A stretch of DNA of 64,000 bases from Burhinus oedicnemus (GCA_008921705.1 VFFE01007779.1:626274-690273), one strand, 5' to 3'. Shown: positions 13,046-26,361, counted from the first letter of the stretch. A program made the numbers and translations. Notes: generated by a model not told the origin, from the letters alone.

Positions 13046-13834
13046 CCAATAATATTTCATATAAAAAACATTTTAAAATACTTCCATGTCTGCTTTTTAA
13101 AGCCTAAATCACAATTACACCCTCACAGATTTGTTGGGTTTTTTTTATTTGCCATCTTTAAGAGAGTTGGCAAGCAAACAAAACAGCAACTGAAATATTC
13201 TACAAGAATACTTAACAGCAGACTTTAGCGGTCACTACTACATGCAAATGTGCAGAAAAATTCCCCTACAACTGAAAGATGCACTCAATATAATTCGATT
13301 TTCATTAAAATCATTTAATAGACTGGTGTAATGGAAAATGTAGAAAAAAGATTTTGGAATCTTGAAGGTATTGGGGCTGAAAAATCAAATGCAATGGTAG
13401 GAACTTAAAATGACTGAGAAAGCTTTTTTCCCTCGTTTCCTCACTTTTCTTCCTGTGCATCTGTTTTGCTGTGATCTTGTGTGTAGGACACATCTGAAAA
13501 GGAACATTCATATTATGTAACTGAGTCACCAAAGTGGCTTGAACATATGAGAGCCTAATTAGTACAAGCAACTCCTCACTGTAAAAAGCTGTATTCTCTA
13601 TTTAAAACACATGTACTTAATAACCATATCTGAGCTGACATAGACTTTGTCAAGAGAGCAGCAATACAGCTGTGTGCTGTGGGCCCACATACGTTACAGA
13701 GCTGAACACACTGAACTGTAAGGTTAAACCATACTTGTTACCTGGCCCAACTCTATCTTGTGTTCTTAGTGCACAGAAAATCTGTAAATATCCTGGTTTA
13801 TTGTGAAACTAAATTAAAGTCATTGTAACATTTT
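13046..13834. other. Unique non-coding sequence between MIR and CR1
   Basis: A+T-rich sequence with one 86-codon minus-strand frame (13311-13571) of no recognisable similarity. No repeat or RNA gene was identified. Confidence 0.5.
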
Positions 13835-14085
13835 CACAGAATCATAGAATGGTTTAGGTTGGAAGGGACCTTAAAGATCATCTAGTTCCAACCCCCCTGC
13901 CATGGGCAGGGACACCTCCTACTAGACCTGGTTGCTCAAAGCCTCATCCAACCTGGCCTTGAACACCTCCGGGGATGGGGCATCCACAACTTCCCTGGGC
14001 AACCTCTTCCAGTGTCTCATCACCCTCAGAGTGAAAAATTTCTTCCTAATACCTCTTCTAAATCTGCCCTCTTCCGGTTTCATTA
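13835..14085 (-). mobile_element. CR1 LINE, 5'-truncated 3' end (avian type)
   Basis: On the plus strand the element starts with CACAGAATCATAGAATGGTT, the reverse complement of the CR1 terminal octamer repeat (ATTCTATG/ATTCTGTG). TAGGTTGGAAGGGACC and ATCTAGTTCCAACCCCCCTGC follow, so its 3' end is at the left and the copy lies on the minus strand. The 3' UTR is about 87 bp (13835-13921). The minus-strand frame to its right is the C-terminal end of the CR1 reverse-transcriptase ORF, with the motif HWKRLPREVVDAPS and the terminus ALSNQV before the stop at 13922. Only about 55 codons remain. Homology fades near 14085, where the frame reads on into unrelated sequence, so this is a typical dead-on-arrival copy. 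Confidence 0.95.
13922..14085 (-). pseudogene. CR1 ORF2 C-terminal remnant
   Basis: This is the coding part of the CR1 copy: roughly the last 55 codons of the LINE-encoded endonuclease/reverse-transcriptase polyprotein. The frame is still open and ends at the normal CR1 stop. EGRF, FFT and HWKRLPREVV are recognisable; substitutions such as R-H-W-K and ALSNQV suggest moderate age. The endonuclease and the reverse-transcriptase catalytic domains are absent, so it can have no enzymatic function. The open frame continues upstream to an ATG at 14140, but that part is flanking DNA. Confidence 0.9.
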
Positions 14086-14587
14086 GAGGCTTTTTGGCTT
14101 GGTTATTTAACGCTTTTGTAGTCCAGTGAGGAACTTGCAAAGCATTTTAACTGGGTTCCTGACAGATATATTTGGTGGAATAATGCAAGATGGAACAACT
14201 CTGAAGCACTGGAACAGCTTTTATTTCTGACGGCGTTTTAAAACTTAAAGGAAAAGGTAAGAAATGAAACTAGAATTAAGAAGCGCCAATTATCGAATGT
14301 TTGCTGAAGTAATATGGTTTAAATATATGCCTCAAGAAGGAATGTATGCGAGCTGATGCAAAACATGCTCATTACCAACACAGTGGTAAATGCTGTAGAC
14401 TTGTGCTTTTAAGCGCATGAGGCTTGACTCACTAAGGCCTGAAGCTACTCCAGGAAAGACATAAGCAAACCCAGTGCTCTTTTCCCTCAAGATTCATCAA
14501 AGGATGAGTCATCTGTTAAGAACAGAGTAATCATCAGGCTATTCTGCTTTTCTGCTGACTATTACTATTAGAACAAAGCCTTCGAGC

Positions 14588-14622
14588 AAAAAAAAAAAAA
14601 GAAAGAAACTAAAAAAAAAAAA
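14588..14622 (+). repeat. A-rich simple repeat
   Basis: Two runs of 12-13 A are separated by GAAAGAAACT. No retrocopy or SINE body is recognisable on either side, so I treat it as a simple A-rich tract rather than a retroposon tail. Confidence 0.8.
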
Positions 14623-16723
14623 GATGTGGCTTTGATCTCATTCACGGGACTCAGCCTGGTTTGTGCTTTCAAGTTCTGCCATTGTGATCGTTTCAGTCAT
14701 AAGGTGGAAAATACTGTGCCACCACCAGGCGTAGCTCCAATGGCAAAACCTCTTGGTTGAGATGCAGTTAAGACAGTGTGAAAGCAGCCCCCTCTCTGAT
14801 GAAGTGCTGTATCCCGTCCAAGACACTGGTGTAAGCTCCAGGGCAAGGAAACACTTTCCTTTCTCTCCTTACAGCTTTCTCTCCTTAAAGCTGTAGTCTC
14901 TCAAGCATGGGTATGCTTTATTTCACATGGTGGCTTTAATAAAGCCACGAACAATGAAATGATTAGTTTTCACTTGGACAATACCCAAGCCAAAGCGTGC
15001 GAGAAGTGGGGAGGAAGACCCTCTGCCAACACAGGCTCCGTGCAAAATAAACATGCCTGAGTAATTACATGAAGCCAGAGTCTAAACAGTCTTAGGAAAC
15101 TTCTGCAAAACTTTCTCTTCAAAAAAGCTTCATCTTACAGAAAAGGCAGTGTTCTTAACAGAGCCCCCCACCCCAAACCCTTGTCGACATGAAGTCCTCC
15201 GGCCTGTCTTAACAGGCAAAGGAGGGAATTCATAAGAACAGTCTTGGCCTAGTGTTTCTGTTAAAAAAGGAGAGAAATGCGAGATGATGTTTTGTGAGGT
15301 TCAGTAAGGATTTTTAACATGAGGTACTTCATGGAGTCAGATACTAAAACTAAGCAATACCATCAAGTTTTCAAATAAAAATTCCATCGTTACAAAGGAA
15401 GATGTTTCACACAACTCTCGCAGAATAGGGCTTAGAAAATCTTTTATGATTGCAGGTGATTTTTCAAATCGTGTAAACAAACTGATAATCAAGATCAGTA
15501 TTTCTTTTTATATACATTAGGAGGGCTTCAGCATTGTGCTTAATCCATTTACATTTAAATTTGAAGCATAGATTTAAAAAATAGAAGTAGGTGAATGTAA
15601 CAAGGTGAATGTACTTCTGAAAATGGTATTTATTTAGGTGCTATACCTTAACTGTTATTTAATGCTTTATTCCTGGTATCTGTATCTGGTACTGTAGACA
15701 GTGAGATTACCCGCAGTTTTACAAAAATAAACCTTGCAGAAAATAGTAATATACCAGAACATTTTACCGTCTGGTTCCTGAGTGACAGCCGTAGGCTGTC
15801 TCTTTGTTAAGTTATAATTTCTCCCTTCCTCAACAAGCTTGTCTCTTTTTCCTTTCGTATTATAATCTTTTGGGTACAAGGAGAGAGATCTAAAATCGTT
15901 GTGTTGATCCTGTGCTCTGCTGTTCTAGATAGGATGGCAAAACTACCATCGCCATAGAGTGGTAAATTTGAGTACCATCTCCCTAAACCTGTGTGCTGCC
16001 TTTCATCAAATGAACTAATGCTCCCTTCCTTTTAAAAATTATTTTTATTATGTTTAGCACAGTTGATTCTACTGCCCTCTTAATATGTTCTTTGCTTTGG
16101 GAATGTGGAATTTGACATGTCAGTCAGGGTCAAAACTGTCTGCTTTGGGGGAAGATAGAAGGTCTTTTAAAGTGGCAAACATAAGATAATTTTCCCTTAA
16201 TGATGTCACGTACAAATTTGTAATGGAAATTACTGGTTACATTGGCAGTTAAGAAAGACCTCAATGTGATTTCTTTCTTTTACGTACAGTACAGTTATCA
16301 TCAAACCCTGTACTAATAATGCAAACTAAGTATACAGTGATACAAAATTTCACATACAGGTAAGGCAGCATTGTAGTGGCCTGAAGCTTGGCTTCCTCCC
16401 CAAACAGTCACTTTCATTGAAGCTTAATTATGATCTGAAAATTAAATTCATGTCCGAAATACTTTCTTATTATTCAGTCTTCTCTGTTGTTATCTTGGCA
16501 GCACGATGCATTTCAGCCCTTGAAATGCTATACGCGGAAGGATGCCAACTCTGCAAGTTCCAAAGCAGTTCTCATTTTCATCTAACCTAGCGATCATATA
16601 AAATAGCTGATCAGGTTGTGTAGTTTAACGGATTTGTCAGTCAGTGGATGTTCTTCGAGGCAAGAAGGAGAGTAAAAAGTCCATGGAAGCACTATAACGT
16701 CTCATTCTTTGTACTGAGAGCAA

Positions 16724-16775
16724 TCGAGAGTCATCACCACTCTCGAACTTGGGCAGCTTTAGTCCCTGAGCTGCC
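16724..16775. other. Two adjacent perfect inverted repeats
   Basis: TCGAGAGT (16724-16731) pairs with ACTCTCGA (16739-16746) across a 7-nt loop. GGCAGCT (16752-16758) pairs with AGCTGCC (16769-16775) across a 10-nt loop. The two hairpins are only 5 bases apart. Short stems like these occur by chance, and no RNA gene signature accompanies them. Confidence 0.6.
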
Positions 16776-19700
16776 GGGGAGCCAGGACTTGCATTTGAGC
16801 ACTCTCTCCTGAGAAAATGTACTTGTTTGCACCTGCTTTATTTCTTACCTGCACTTTGCTTCACAAACAACATGCCTTCACAATATAAGTATTTATTTGA
16901 CTGAAGACGTATTTTGTTGAAAATGGTGCAAATTTTAAAGTAGCTTTTACCAAATGAAATTCTTCCTTTTATTCTATTCCTGGTAACAGTAAGGAAGAAA
17001 AAGAGAAAATGTTTGTTCTTTGGTGTTACTTGTGATGAGACAGGATTTCCCAGTATTTATGTATTTGGGAAAAAGAAGGGTTACAAGAAAAATTCAGTTA
17101 TCGTGTGTCTGTTAGAACAGAATTAATGCAGGCCTATTGTTTAGCAGAACAGTAATTATGTATGTATATATCTGTCCACCTGTCTATCTCTAGGCAGTTT
17201 TCTTGGCTTTTTCCAGCTTGGCTCTAGATTCCTACTTTAGTCCTTAGACGAAGTGTGGAAAATGAGGTCTGTTTCCTGGGATTTAAAACAACAAACCACT
17301 TTTTTTCATCTTGTATCTAAATTTCTTCAGGGTTGCAAACCTTCCAGTTCCAAAGTCTAGCCTAATAATTTTCCTGAGGTCAAGGGCTTAAGAGTATTCA
17401 GCATTCACTGTATGTTTTCAGAAACAGAGGCATATACTTTGCCTCTGCTTATGATGGTTTTAATAGATTAAATTATTTGGTTTAGTAGATGTTTGTTTGT
17501 TTTAATAGATGAATTGTCTTGCTATAGCAAACAAAAATCAGTATTGAAGCTGTTCATAATGCCAGGGAAGAGGAAGGATTTGTGAAATTTTTCAGGCAAT
17601 ACTATAATATTTAACTGCATGGCTAATAGAGTGCTACACCAGAAGATACTGACAGCTAGCTAGGATTCTGCACATGAAAATTATGTTGGTCCTATTAAAA
17701 ACCATTTTTTATCTCATTTTCATTTAAAATGTTCTGCCTAGGTTTAAAATAAGCCAACACTTTAAAATTTAAAATGTGATATAACATATTAGTCTTCACT
17801 AAAACTTCAGTCACTGGTATTTAAATAGTTGTTTAGTTCTTGTTCTAAAGAGTTGGATTTGTACTACTTACTGTAGAGCAGGATACTTCTGCACCATGAT
17901 TATACATTTCCTAAAGTAAACTGGTATTTTCTTATTAATTGGTATAAAAATAAACCCATTATTTCACAGAAACACACCATTTTGTATAAGAATGCCAGGG
18001 ATTTGTATTTTTATCTGTAACTGTTCTGTCAATGTAGATTTAATTTTTGATTTAAAAGCAAGCCATCATGACCCAATGTATATGGGCAATATCTTCTCTG
18101 GTTTTATGCCTTGCCATTCAAGTATCTGATTAGCAGATACAATACAAAGAAACATCTCAATATACATGCTAACAGAGTGATTTCTCTGCTGTTTCACGGT
18201 AATTTATAAGCATGTATTTGTCAGCCGTTTCACAGTAGTTGACGTTGTTCAAAGGCCTGCCCACAATCAGAATTTTAAGGAATGCCTCCTAGATTTCAGA
18301 TTTACATTGAAAAAAAGCAAGGTTAATTTAAAATAGACTAGATTCAGTTATGTTAAGGAAAGAAGGCATTATACCATTTGTATAACATCTGTGTTAAGAA
18401 GTTTTTGGGTTTGTTTTTAATCATGGATTGCAGTTTATTTAAACGTGCACATGAAGGGTTGTAATTGCTTCTTGAAATTATTTCTTACTTTTAGCCTTCA
18501 GTATTAAACATGCAAATACATTGTTTTTTTACAGCAAAAATGCAGTGTTTTGTATTATATCACTGTTAGGAAATAAATCTTACACATTTACTCTTCTTCT
18601 GTCCCCAGTTAAGGAGTCCTTTTTTAAAAATGGTCTTAGGCAGTTGTTCAAGTCTCTCTTCACAGCACACCAGCTGTATGTAAGAGTTTTTCCTAAACGG
18701 GGAGGGAGGATGATTGTGACTTCTTCTCAGACAGCCTCTTGCTTATCTTCTGTGTAATATGTACAATTAATAGCGGGTTGGTTTTTTTTTAAAAAAAAGG
18801 CGTAGTATTTTGCCTCTCTGGTATTGTCCCTTTTCTTTGCAGAATTCAATGGTGGGAGTTCTCTGAAATAATGGCATTGGAACACCTAAGAATCTGTGAA
18901 ATTACCTATGATATTTTTATAGGTACAAATACTGCTACTTTAAAACTCTGAGACATAAAATCTACAAAAGCCCTTGTTCAGAAAAGGTGAAAATCACCCA
19001 TTTGGGGCAATTTCAAATGCCCCTGGGATGCACGTTTATTAAGCTCCCGAGCTGCATTTTGAAGCCAGGATACTTCAGGGGGATATTAAACATTTATTTA
19101 GTCCTCTAGTTTCAGGCGTGGGGACTGTGATAATGGGGACCTTGTAGGTAGCAGAATGCTCCTGCATTTCATGCCGGAGAGCTCAAGCCCCAGTCCACAT
19201 TATCATACCTAGCGCTTCTGATACTGGAGCGAGCCCAGGTCCCTTCTTGCGGGACTGGCTTGTGTACTAAGGACAGGTTTGGAGAGAGAAATCTTGAAAG
19301 CTTTGAAAGTACTCTCCCTTTTCTATAAAAAAATCCATGTCTGCAGAAAAACAAAATGAGACATTGTTCGCACTCCTGGCTGGCTCCTGTAAATGCACAC
19401 TTCGCTAATTTGCAGCACTATACATGCGAGGTGAAAACAAAAGTTGGTATTTAACTGACCCTTAGATAGATAGTTGCATTATTCTCTGTCTCCACCTTGT
19501 CTCCTCTCCACCTCCTTGCCTCAGCTGCACAAGGACTTTCCCTAATTGTTTTCCTTTTAAAGACAGAGGCAAATACTAAATGGCATTCAAGTGTGAAGCT
19601 ATAGCATTGTAAGTTTGAGTGTAAGTTAGGACAACTAAAGAAATGTGGGTTGGGTGCTATATAAATTATCATGAAATATTGTGATTTTTCTTTTTTTATT

Positions 19701-20086
19701 ATTCATGTGTCATTATTCGTGCACAACAGGGTAGCATGGAGACCTTTGCTGCCAGTTTCCTCTGTGTTTGCAGGTGGCTCTTGACAACATGATTTCCTAT
19801 AATTTGATACAATTTCTGCTGAGTTATAGGTACTCAGATATTCTGATGATGCTGAACAACCAAATGATGCAGTGAAGGGGAGGCTGCGGCATATTCCTTT
19901 AAATACATATGCATTAAGGGCTTGCAAGCACATCTCAGGTGTTTGTACTTGTGAGTCCCATCCTAACCACAGAGAGTGCTCCGTCTGAGGCACAAGGGTA
20001 GGGTGAAGAGAATTGTGATGAAGATGATAAAGAAAGCAACTTTTTATTGCCCCTCTAGTCAGAGGGGGTCATAATGTAATAGTGCC

Positions 20087-20378
20087 CGGGACAGAGGTAG
20101 GAGTGTTAAGCACATCCCTTCTGCAGGGACCATCACCTGAGCACACCTGTGTTTGGGCACCAGAGGTCTCTACAAACTGCTGGCGACTCATTCCAAAGCT
20201 GCTGGCGGTGCAGGTACCGCCTGCGGAGTCCTAAGAGACACAGCCTGTTAGCTTCGGTGTGGCACCAAGCGAATGTTACCTCTGCTGCCTCTTAATCAAA
20301 GTTGGGGTCTGTTGTATTTGGCGGACCCGCGCTAGGTCAGCGGAATGCTTGAATGTCCTGTGCGAGCATTTCTCAGCG
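20087..20378. other. Local G+C-rich CpG cluster
   Basis: Thirteen CpG dinucleotides fall between 20087 and 20378, twelve of them in 20184-20378, against a background where CpG is rare. The segment includes GGCGACTC, GGCGGTGCAGGTACCGCCTGCGG and GGCGGACCCGCGCTAGG. It is too short for a classical CpG island and I see no TATA box, exon or known repeat in it. It could be a small unmethylated regulatory element or a younger insertion of an unrecognised repeat. Confidence 0.5.
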
Positions 20379-23300
20379 GTTTAGTACTATCTTGTGGATC
20401 TCTTCACCACACCTCATTGTTTGAAGCAGGCAGGCTTCTCTCTCAATTGAACCCTGTGAACTTAAATCAGTGTTGGCATTTCATTTCCCCTATCCCCCCC
20501 ACTACAACCCCCCACACACATTTGTTTACGTAGTTCCTCATATGGGAGGCATTAATTTAGCCCAGGGTAAGCAGTGGTGTTCCTGATATTTCCCACCCAA
20601 CAATTTGAAAGCCTGTAAAAGCAGCCACCAAGATGATGAAGAAAGGGAGTAGCACTGAACTGAGAAAACCCAGTTGACAAGTTACAGAAATAATGCAGCC
20701 TGAGGTTGAGCCATTAATGAGCAAAAGAAAACAAACCTCATCTAGAAGAAGACCGCCTGTCACTTTGAATGTTATGCTATGAATATTTAAATGAAAACAT
20801 AAGAAAAGACGTACCATTTTTCTCTTCTGAAAACCAGAAACTAATAAATTGTGCTGCAGCTAAATTATGTAAAAAGATGCCATGGTTTTAGAGACGGTGA
20901 TGTTTTGCTAATTTGAAAGAGAGAAAGACCAAGCGCAGTTGGTACAGAACTTTGGGGACAGCACAGGAACCCTGGGACAATGAGACAAACAGCAGTCTCA
21001 CAAACTTAATTTTTATTCTTTTCCATAAAGTGGGAGAAGAAAGAAGTGCTGTCGCTGGCTGCTCTAGGGAAGCTTTTCTTGCCCCAATTTTTCCCTCCTT
21101 ATATGTCTGGCTAGAAATTAATTAACATGACTAACATTAGGCGACCGTCTCTGCTTCTCTGAAAATAAAAAATGAAAACATAAAACAGAGACATCTCTGA
21201 CAATGTACTGAACAATTGTGGCAGCTGAAGCTGTGTTTAATCTATAAACAGGTTAGTAATATTTAATACTTCAATTTGTATGCTGTGAGATTTTCTTTTG
21301 TTCCTAACAATTCTATATTTAAGATTACCAGGGCTTCAGGCAGAACTGTTGGGGTAGTAAAGTGATAAACTGACACCAGAATACTGAGCAGAAAAAAACC
21401 CATTACGCTAACAGCAGCCAACAGCAGTTAATGGTTTTCAGCTGTTGCAGATCTAATTGATCTTGTTGCTATAACAGAAAGCAGTTCTCCGTGATTCATA
21501 CGCTTTCTTACTGGAACATATTCTACTCCCTTGCTGTTTTTAAGCCTCACTAACTCTGGTTTTTCCCTTTTCTTAAATGCCATTGCTAACAACACATTCT
21601 ATTTAAAGTTAATATTAGTCAAATAAAAATTCTGTTAGTTTGCTGAGCCTTAAATTTTCTCTCTTCATTAAAAAGAAAGGCCAAACTACTTAAATTCAGT
21701 TGTGCGTTTCTTGTATTTATTAATCCCCTCCTTTGAAGTGTCATACCCAGCGCTCATTATTCTTGATTTATACCTACCTTGAAATCCATATCTGCCATGA
21801 ATGTATCAGATGTGACTAAAATGACGTAAACATTTGCCATCAACTGCAGTCCGATTCCAAAACCTCTTCATGTGGTTCTTCATGTTCTTCATGTGGAGCT
21901 TCCATTGATGTCAGCAGGATCCAGCGTGTTTTCTGCAGGACATGGTTTGACTAGTATGACTGATGTGGCTGCCTGTGCCACTTGGATTCTGCATACAAGT
22001 GCTTTTCTTTTTTTTTCTGTTTTTTTTCTTTATAGCATTCAGAAACTTCTGATGTATTATTTAAATTTTACAGAAACATTTATTTGAATTATTTCACTGA
22101 AATTTTAGTGTTAGTCGTTACATTGGGGGGTGTTGTCTTGGTGTGATTTTATTTTTTGTCAAAAAGAAACTGGAAAAAGATAGGAATCGTGTGAAAATCA
22201 GTAGAAACTTGCATTCATAGTTGTAATTCTAACTCATCAAAGCAGAGAGTTTGTTTTCTTATTATAAATATGAGTGCATATCACAGGGGAATTTCCAGTA
22301 AAAGAGTTAGGAATCTCAGTGGAAATGCCCACTCTATATTTTGATATTGTTCAGATTTCATCTTTACTTTGAGAGCTGCCTCTATTCATAAGCAGGCAGA
22401 GTGCTCCACAGAATGACTGTACCTGCCGGGTTTGTGTGAAAAGACTCTTGGCTCTCAGCATGTGCTGTAGCTGCATTGCTCCCTGTATTATTTAAGTTAA
22501 ATACCATAGATTAAGAAACTTGAATCATCTTTCTTCAGGAAAAAAAAAGAGTTTTGTAACTGTTTAAGTGTTGGAAAGTCTAATTATACCTCCTGTTCAT
22601 TTCCTTTTGTTTTTTGAAGGCATTCATTGCTGCAATGGAACATAACGTAACATTTGCGGACAGGAAAAAAATGGGCAATTTTTCCTTTCTTCCCTTCTTG
22701 TTTCTGTTGCTGCGTTGTTCTGATTTGGTTTTTTAAAGGTTGACACAGAGCCCCCTGAGAATTTTTAACATATGAGAGTAGATAACCTTGTTCTTTTGTT
22801 CACTCATCCCTGCCCTGTTCTGATTGCCTGGGGCTGTTTTCTGAATATTCCATTTCATATCCGTTTAACACTTTCCCTATTCTTCTTTCTGCCTTCATTC
22901 ATCAGTTCAGAATAATGTTACATCCAATGTATCAGGAGAAAGCATAACAAAGACCTTCAGACATAATCTCATCAAGTGCCTCATTGAAGGAAGAGTTGCT
23001 AAGAACAAACCAAGGTTGTATAAACGCAGAGAAACACATTGCAGGAAAATGCACAGGTTGAAATTTAGCATTTCCTTTAGTCCTTTTGCTTATCAGAAAC
23101 TTGACACTTCTTAAAAGATTCTGCTGCTTTCACCTATGGTGAGAAGCTCTTAACTCCACATGCTTCCCTCTCTGGTGTCCAACACATTTCTCATAGAACC
23201 AGATATCGTCCTGTGGGAAGTATGGCAACATATAGCTCAGAGTAAATTTTGGACTATAAAAAGACTAAGAAACTCCAATATGCGTAGCTCAACATTAGAA

Positions 23301-24427
23301 AAAGTTTTCCACTTCCTTAAACAGCCATCTGCCTTTTTAACGAAAAGAACAGGAGCATCTTGTCATCCTGGTTAAAGAAAAGAACTTTTAATGAAAAGCT
23401 TATAAAGGAGCATCTTGGCTTATGTGAAGAATGAGCAAAGCCTCAGAAAATTAATTGACATGAAATACAAATGATTTCTGAAGGCACTCCTAACTGTGGA
23501 ATAAACACAGGCTTAAGAAACACCTTTTTCTGAACAGAATATTTACTTTTTCCATTCAAATACTTTCACAAAAGGGTGTGAATTGAACAATTACAGCATG
23601 GGGCAGGGCAGAGTACCTAGGAAAAGCAATGTAAGTGTGTAAATGAAAATGCTCCATTTTCATGAACAATACACATGTATGATTAGGAAAGGCATGTACA
23701 CTTTAAAACTCAGGCTACTTTTAGAATCACATTTTATACACGAGCTTAGGAAAGTAACATATTACATTTTAACTTTCAATATTAAAACTTTATTGGTAGT
23801 GTGAAAGTCTTCTGTTTCGGAGAGGGAAAACTGAAGTACTTACAAGAAATTAGCAGTAAAATAAAAAAATACACAAATTCATCTTCTTTAGGTTCTTGAA
23901 ACAGACCAGAAGACAGTAATAAAATAAGGATTTCAGGAGACATAAAACCAGGAGACCAAAAAAAGTAAAACTTTCCCTGCAAATGACACAATAGCAAATG
24001 AAGTGTACACTAGAAACCAAAGCCATCTGGCAAATTAAGTGAAAATTAATGATTAAAGAAAATCTCACTGTGTTTGTAGTGTATTTTCATCCATCTGTGC
24101 CCAACTATAAAAGAGTTGTCAAAGAAAGCAAGCCACCGGTGGTTAATTCCAAACTAACCCAGAAAGCCTGAAAACGTCCATCAATGCTTTTCTTACAGTT
24201 TCTAATCTCTGCAGGTTTCTGATAAGACCAGCATTAAACTATGGTGTCATGAATCTTGGCTCTCACGTTTGAAACTAACAGAGATGTACTACCTGTGATC
24301 ATTTTAGATTAAGGAAATACCATCTTTCAAAAGCACACTACAGATAGAATTTATAAAAGGAGAAAAATCTATGTTCATCTCCATTTCTGTCATACGCAGC
24401 CAACACAGCAATTGCAGTTAACAATAC
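20379..24427. other. Unique non-coding sequence, no gene recognised
   Basis: Short frames of up to 86 codons (20557-20817, minus) have hydrophobic stretches but no family resemblance. A small direct-repeat patch of CTTCATGTGG/TTCTTCATG units lies near 21866-21900. Otherwise nothing was identified on either strand. Confidence 0.5.
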
Positions 24428-24790
24428 CTAGACTCTAAAACCCTCAGCTGTGACCCGAGTCGATACTGCTGAGGTGCTGCGGGATACTGCCCGAGCAGGC
24501 GGTGTTGGAGAGGCGATGTGCCTTGCACCAGCTCCGTGGCGTGTTGGGTTCACTGGGCTTTGGGGCCCAGGCACAGCAGTTGCGGTTGGCAATTTGCAAA
24601 TTTCCTGACGCTTCCCATCGTACTGCGCTGCCATTTCACACCCGTAGCTCACTGCACAACCACCTGTATGGACTTGCTCAGCATCCTGCAATTCACAGAG
24701 GAGCCATACATTGTTCTCTCTGCAGAAGGGGAAGGACCCTGGGTTTCCTTTGCTGTTAGTTTGGGCCCTAAGATTATTTTAAAGTGCTAA
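24428..24790. other. CpG-rich segment with three overlapping open frames
   Basis: Thirteen CpGs occur between 24456 and 24643. The same DNA stays open in two plus-strand frames (24502-24759 and 24518-24790, 85 and 90 codons) and one minus-strand frame (24428-24691, 87 codons). Open frames on both strands are expected where G+C is high, because stop codons are A+T-rich, so none is called as a gene. An imperfect short repeat is also seen: CACAGCAATTGCAGTTAACAAT just upstream and CACAGCAGTTGCGGTTGGCAAT inside. Confidence 0.45.
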
Positions 24791-26361
24791 CTGTGACTGC
24801 TGAGCTATTGGGACTTCTGACTACAGTTGCTCCATAACGGAGTGATGTGGTGATGGGTGGTGGATAGCCTTCCTTGGGTAGGTTATCCTTCGGTCTTTCT
24901 CTAGAACAAGGAAAAAGAGATACATCCAAAAGGCAATTTGAGAAAGACAGTGTCTAAATGAATTGTTTTCTTGAGGTCCTTAACTGCTAATTGAAAAGGG
25001 AAACTAGTCTCCATACACTAAACTTAACCTTTATGAAGCTCCTCCATAATGCAATTTAGACCCAACAGTAGGCGCACACCAGAAGAATTAGTGAGGAGCA
25101 AGCATGGAGAAGAGCGAGTAATTCCCTTTGTGTTCTGTATTTCCAGATGAGGATTTGATGTCAGAGAAGTGAGTGACAGAAAGACATTGGGTAACAACGC
25201 TAACCAACTCTCTTCTTTGAGTGGATTCTTTAGTAACTGGCAGTAAGGTGTGAGCTTGCTTTTGTGCTTTTTTGAGTTAGTTTAGTAAAGCATCACTTTT
25301 CTACCCTGGCTTCTTGCTCACAAAAGATTTAGGAGAGCAGTTTGGCGCTGTGATAGGGAAAAAAAAGGCAGAAAGTATTGGGGGAGGCATTGCTCTTCTC
25401 CAACGCTACGCTGTTCACTGTCGGCCTCCTACTATTGTCTCTAAAGGCTGGTCATTTTATTCATTCTCAAAGTCTTTGTACAAGTCCTTGATGCTGGGGT
25501 TCTTCTGGCATGGTCTATGTTAGAACTCAGCCAGACTTGAAAAGTTCATATATATGAAACATTTACAGTTGTAAAACTTCAAAACTCAGTGACATCTGCT
25601 TTTTCAAATGGGTCCGTATGAAGCTGTTGTGCCCACCCCCTTTAAATAATGCACTTGAATTAACCCCTTACACACTTCTGACAGCAGAAAACATAAATCA
25701 GTATTAATAAGCTAGCTATGTAATCATAACATTTACAGACCTCTCAACATGCTTTACATCTAGTACATTAAAATTGTCTGCTCAAACGTAGACCATAGTT
25801 TGACATGTAATTGTTTTTGGCTGCAACTCAGGCTTATACAGCCCTTGTAGCTCCTTCATTGGGTTAGTAGAAGTATTTGTGCAGCCATGCAGTGAACCAG
25901 ATCAGGGACCTGAGCCAAGTTACAAGGGGGAAAAAAAAAAAAAAAGGTTATTTTTGAGCTAGATCAGCTCCCTGTACTGGCAAACTGGAGGCAGCAACAA
26001 AAAAGCGGGGGAAAAATGAGAACGAGTGCCAGCATACCATTGAAATGGAGACATGTCAGGCCATGTTTTCAATGTAAACTTCCAGTGCAGTGTAAAAGGT
26101 TGTGCCATCTAAATATCAACATTAAATGGTAATTCAGGAAAGCTATTTGTTATTGTCAAAGTAGAAATTGCCATCTTGACAAATTGATCTAGAATGCAAA
26201 ACATTTTTTTTAACATTGGACCGTCTAATTCTTTGGTATGCATTATTTTTGGGTTAGGGGGTGGTAAATTTACTGTTATGTTTTATGAATGACTGATAAT
26301 GCTACTTTAATGTTGCAAATTAGATTCTGCTTCAAATGAAAAACCTAAACATAGCTACAAG
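24791..26361. other. Unique non-coding sequence, no gene recognised
   Basis: Only short frames are present, the longest being 69 codons at 25314-25523. A 15-A run occurs at 25931-25945 without a recognisable retroposon body. Confidence 0.5.
25931..25945 (+). repeat. Poly(A) run
   Basis: Fifteen consecutive A follow GGGGG. No adjacent gene copy or SINE is recognisable. Confidence 0.9.

Larger units (their letters stand above)
14086..20086. other. Unique non-coding sequence, no gene recognised
   Basis: No frame longer than 78 codons lies wholly within this stretch, apart from a 96-codon minus-strand frame (19703-19993) without recognisable similarity. Visible structures are an A-rich tract at 14588-14622 and two adjacent perfect hairpins at 16724-16775. 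I saw no LINE, LTR, tRNA or exon. Confidence 0.55.

Noticed and set aside
14588..14622. A-rich tract considered as the tail of a processed pseudogene
   Set aside because: No gene-like or SINE-like body and no flanking direct repeats were seen.
16720..16790. Tandem hairpins considered as a tRNA or small structured RNA
   Set aside because: There is no B-box/T-loop sequence, no acceptor stem and no conserved tRNA bases.
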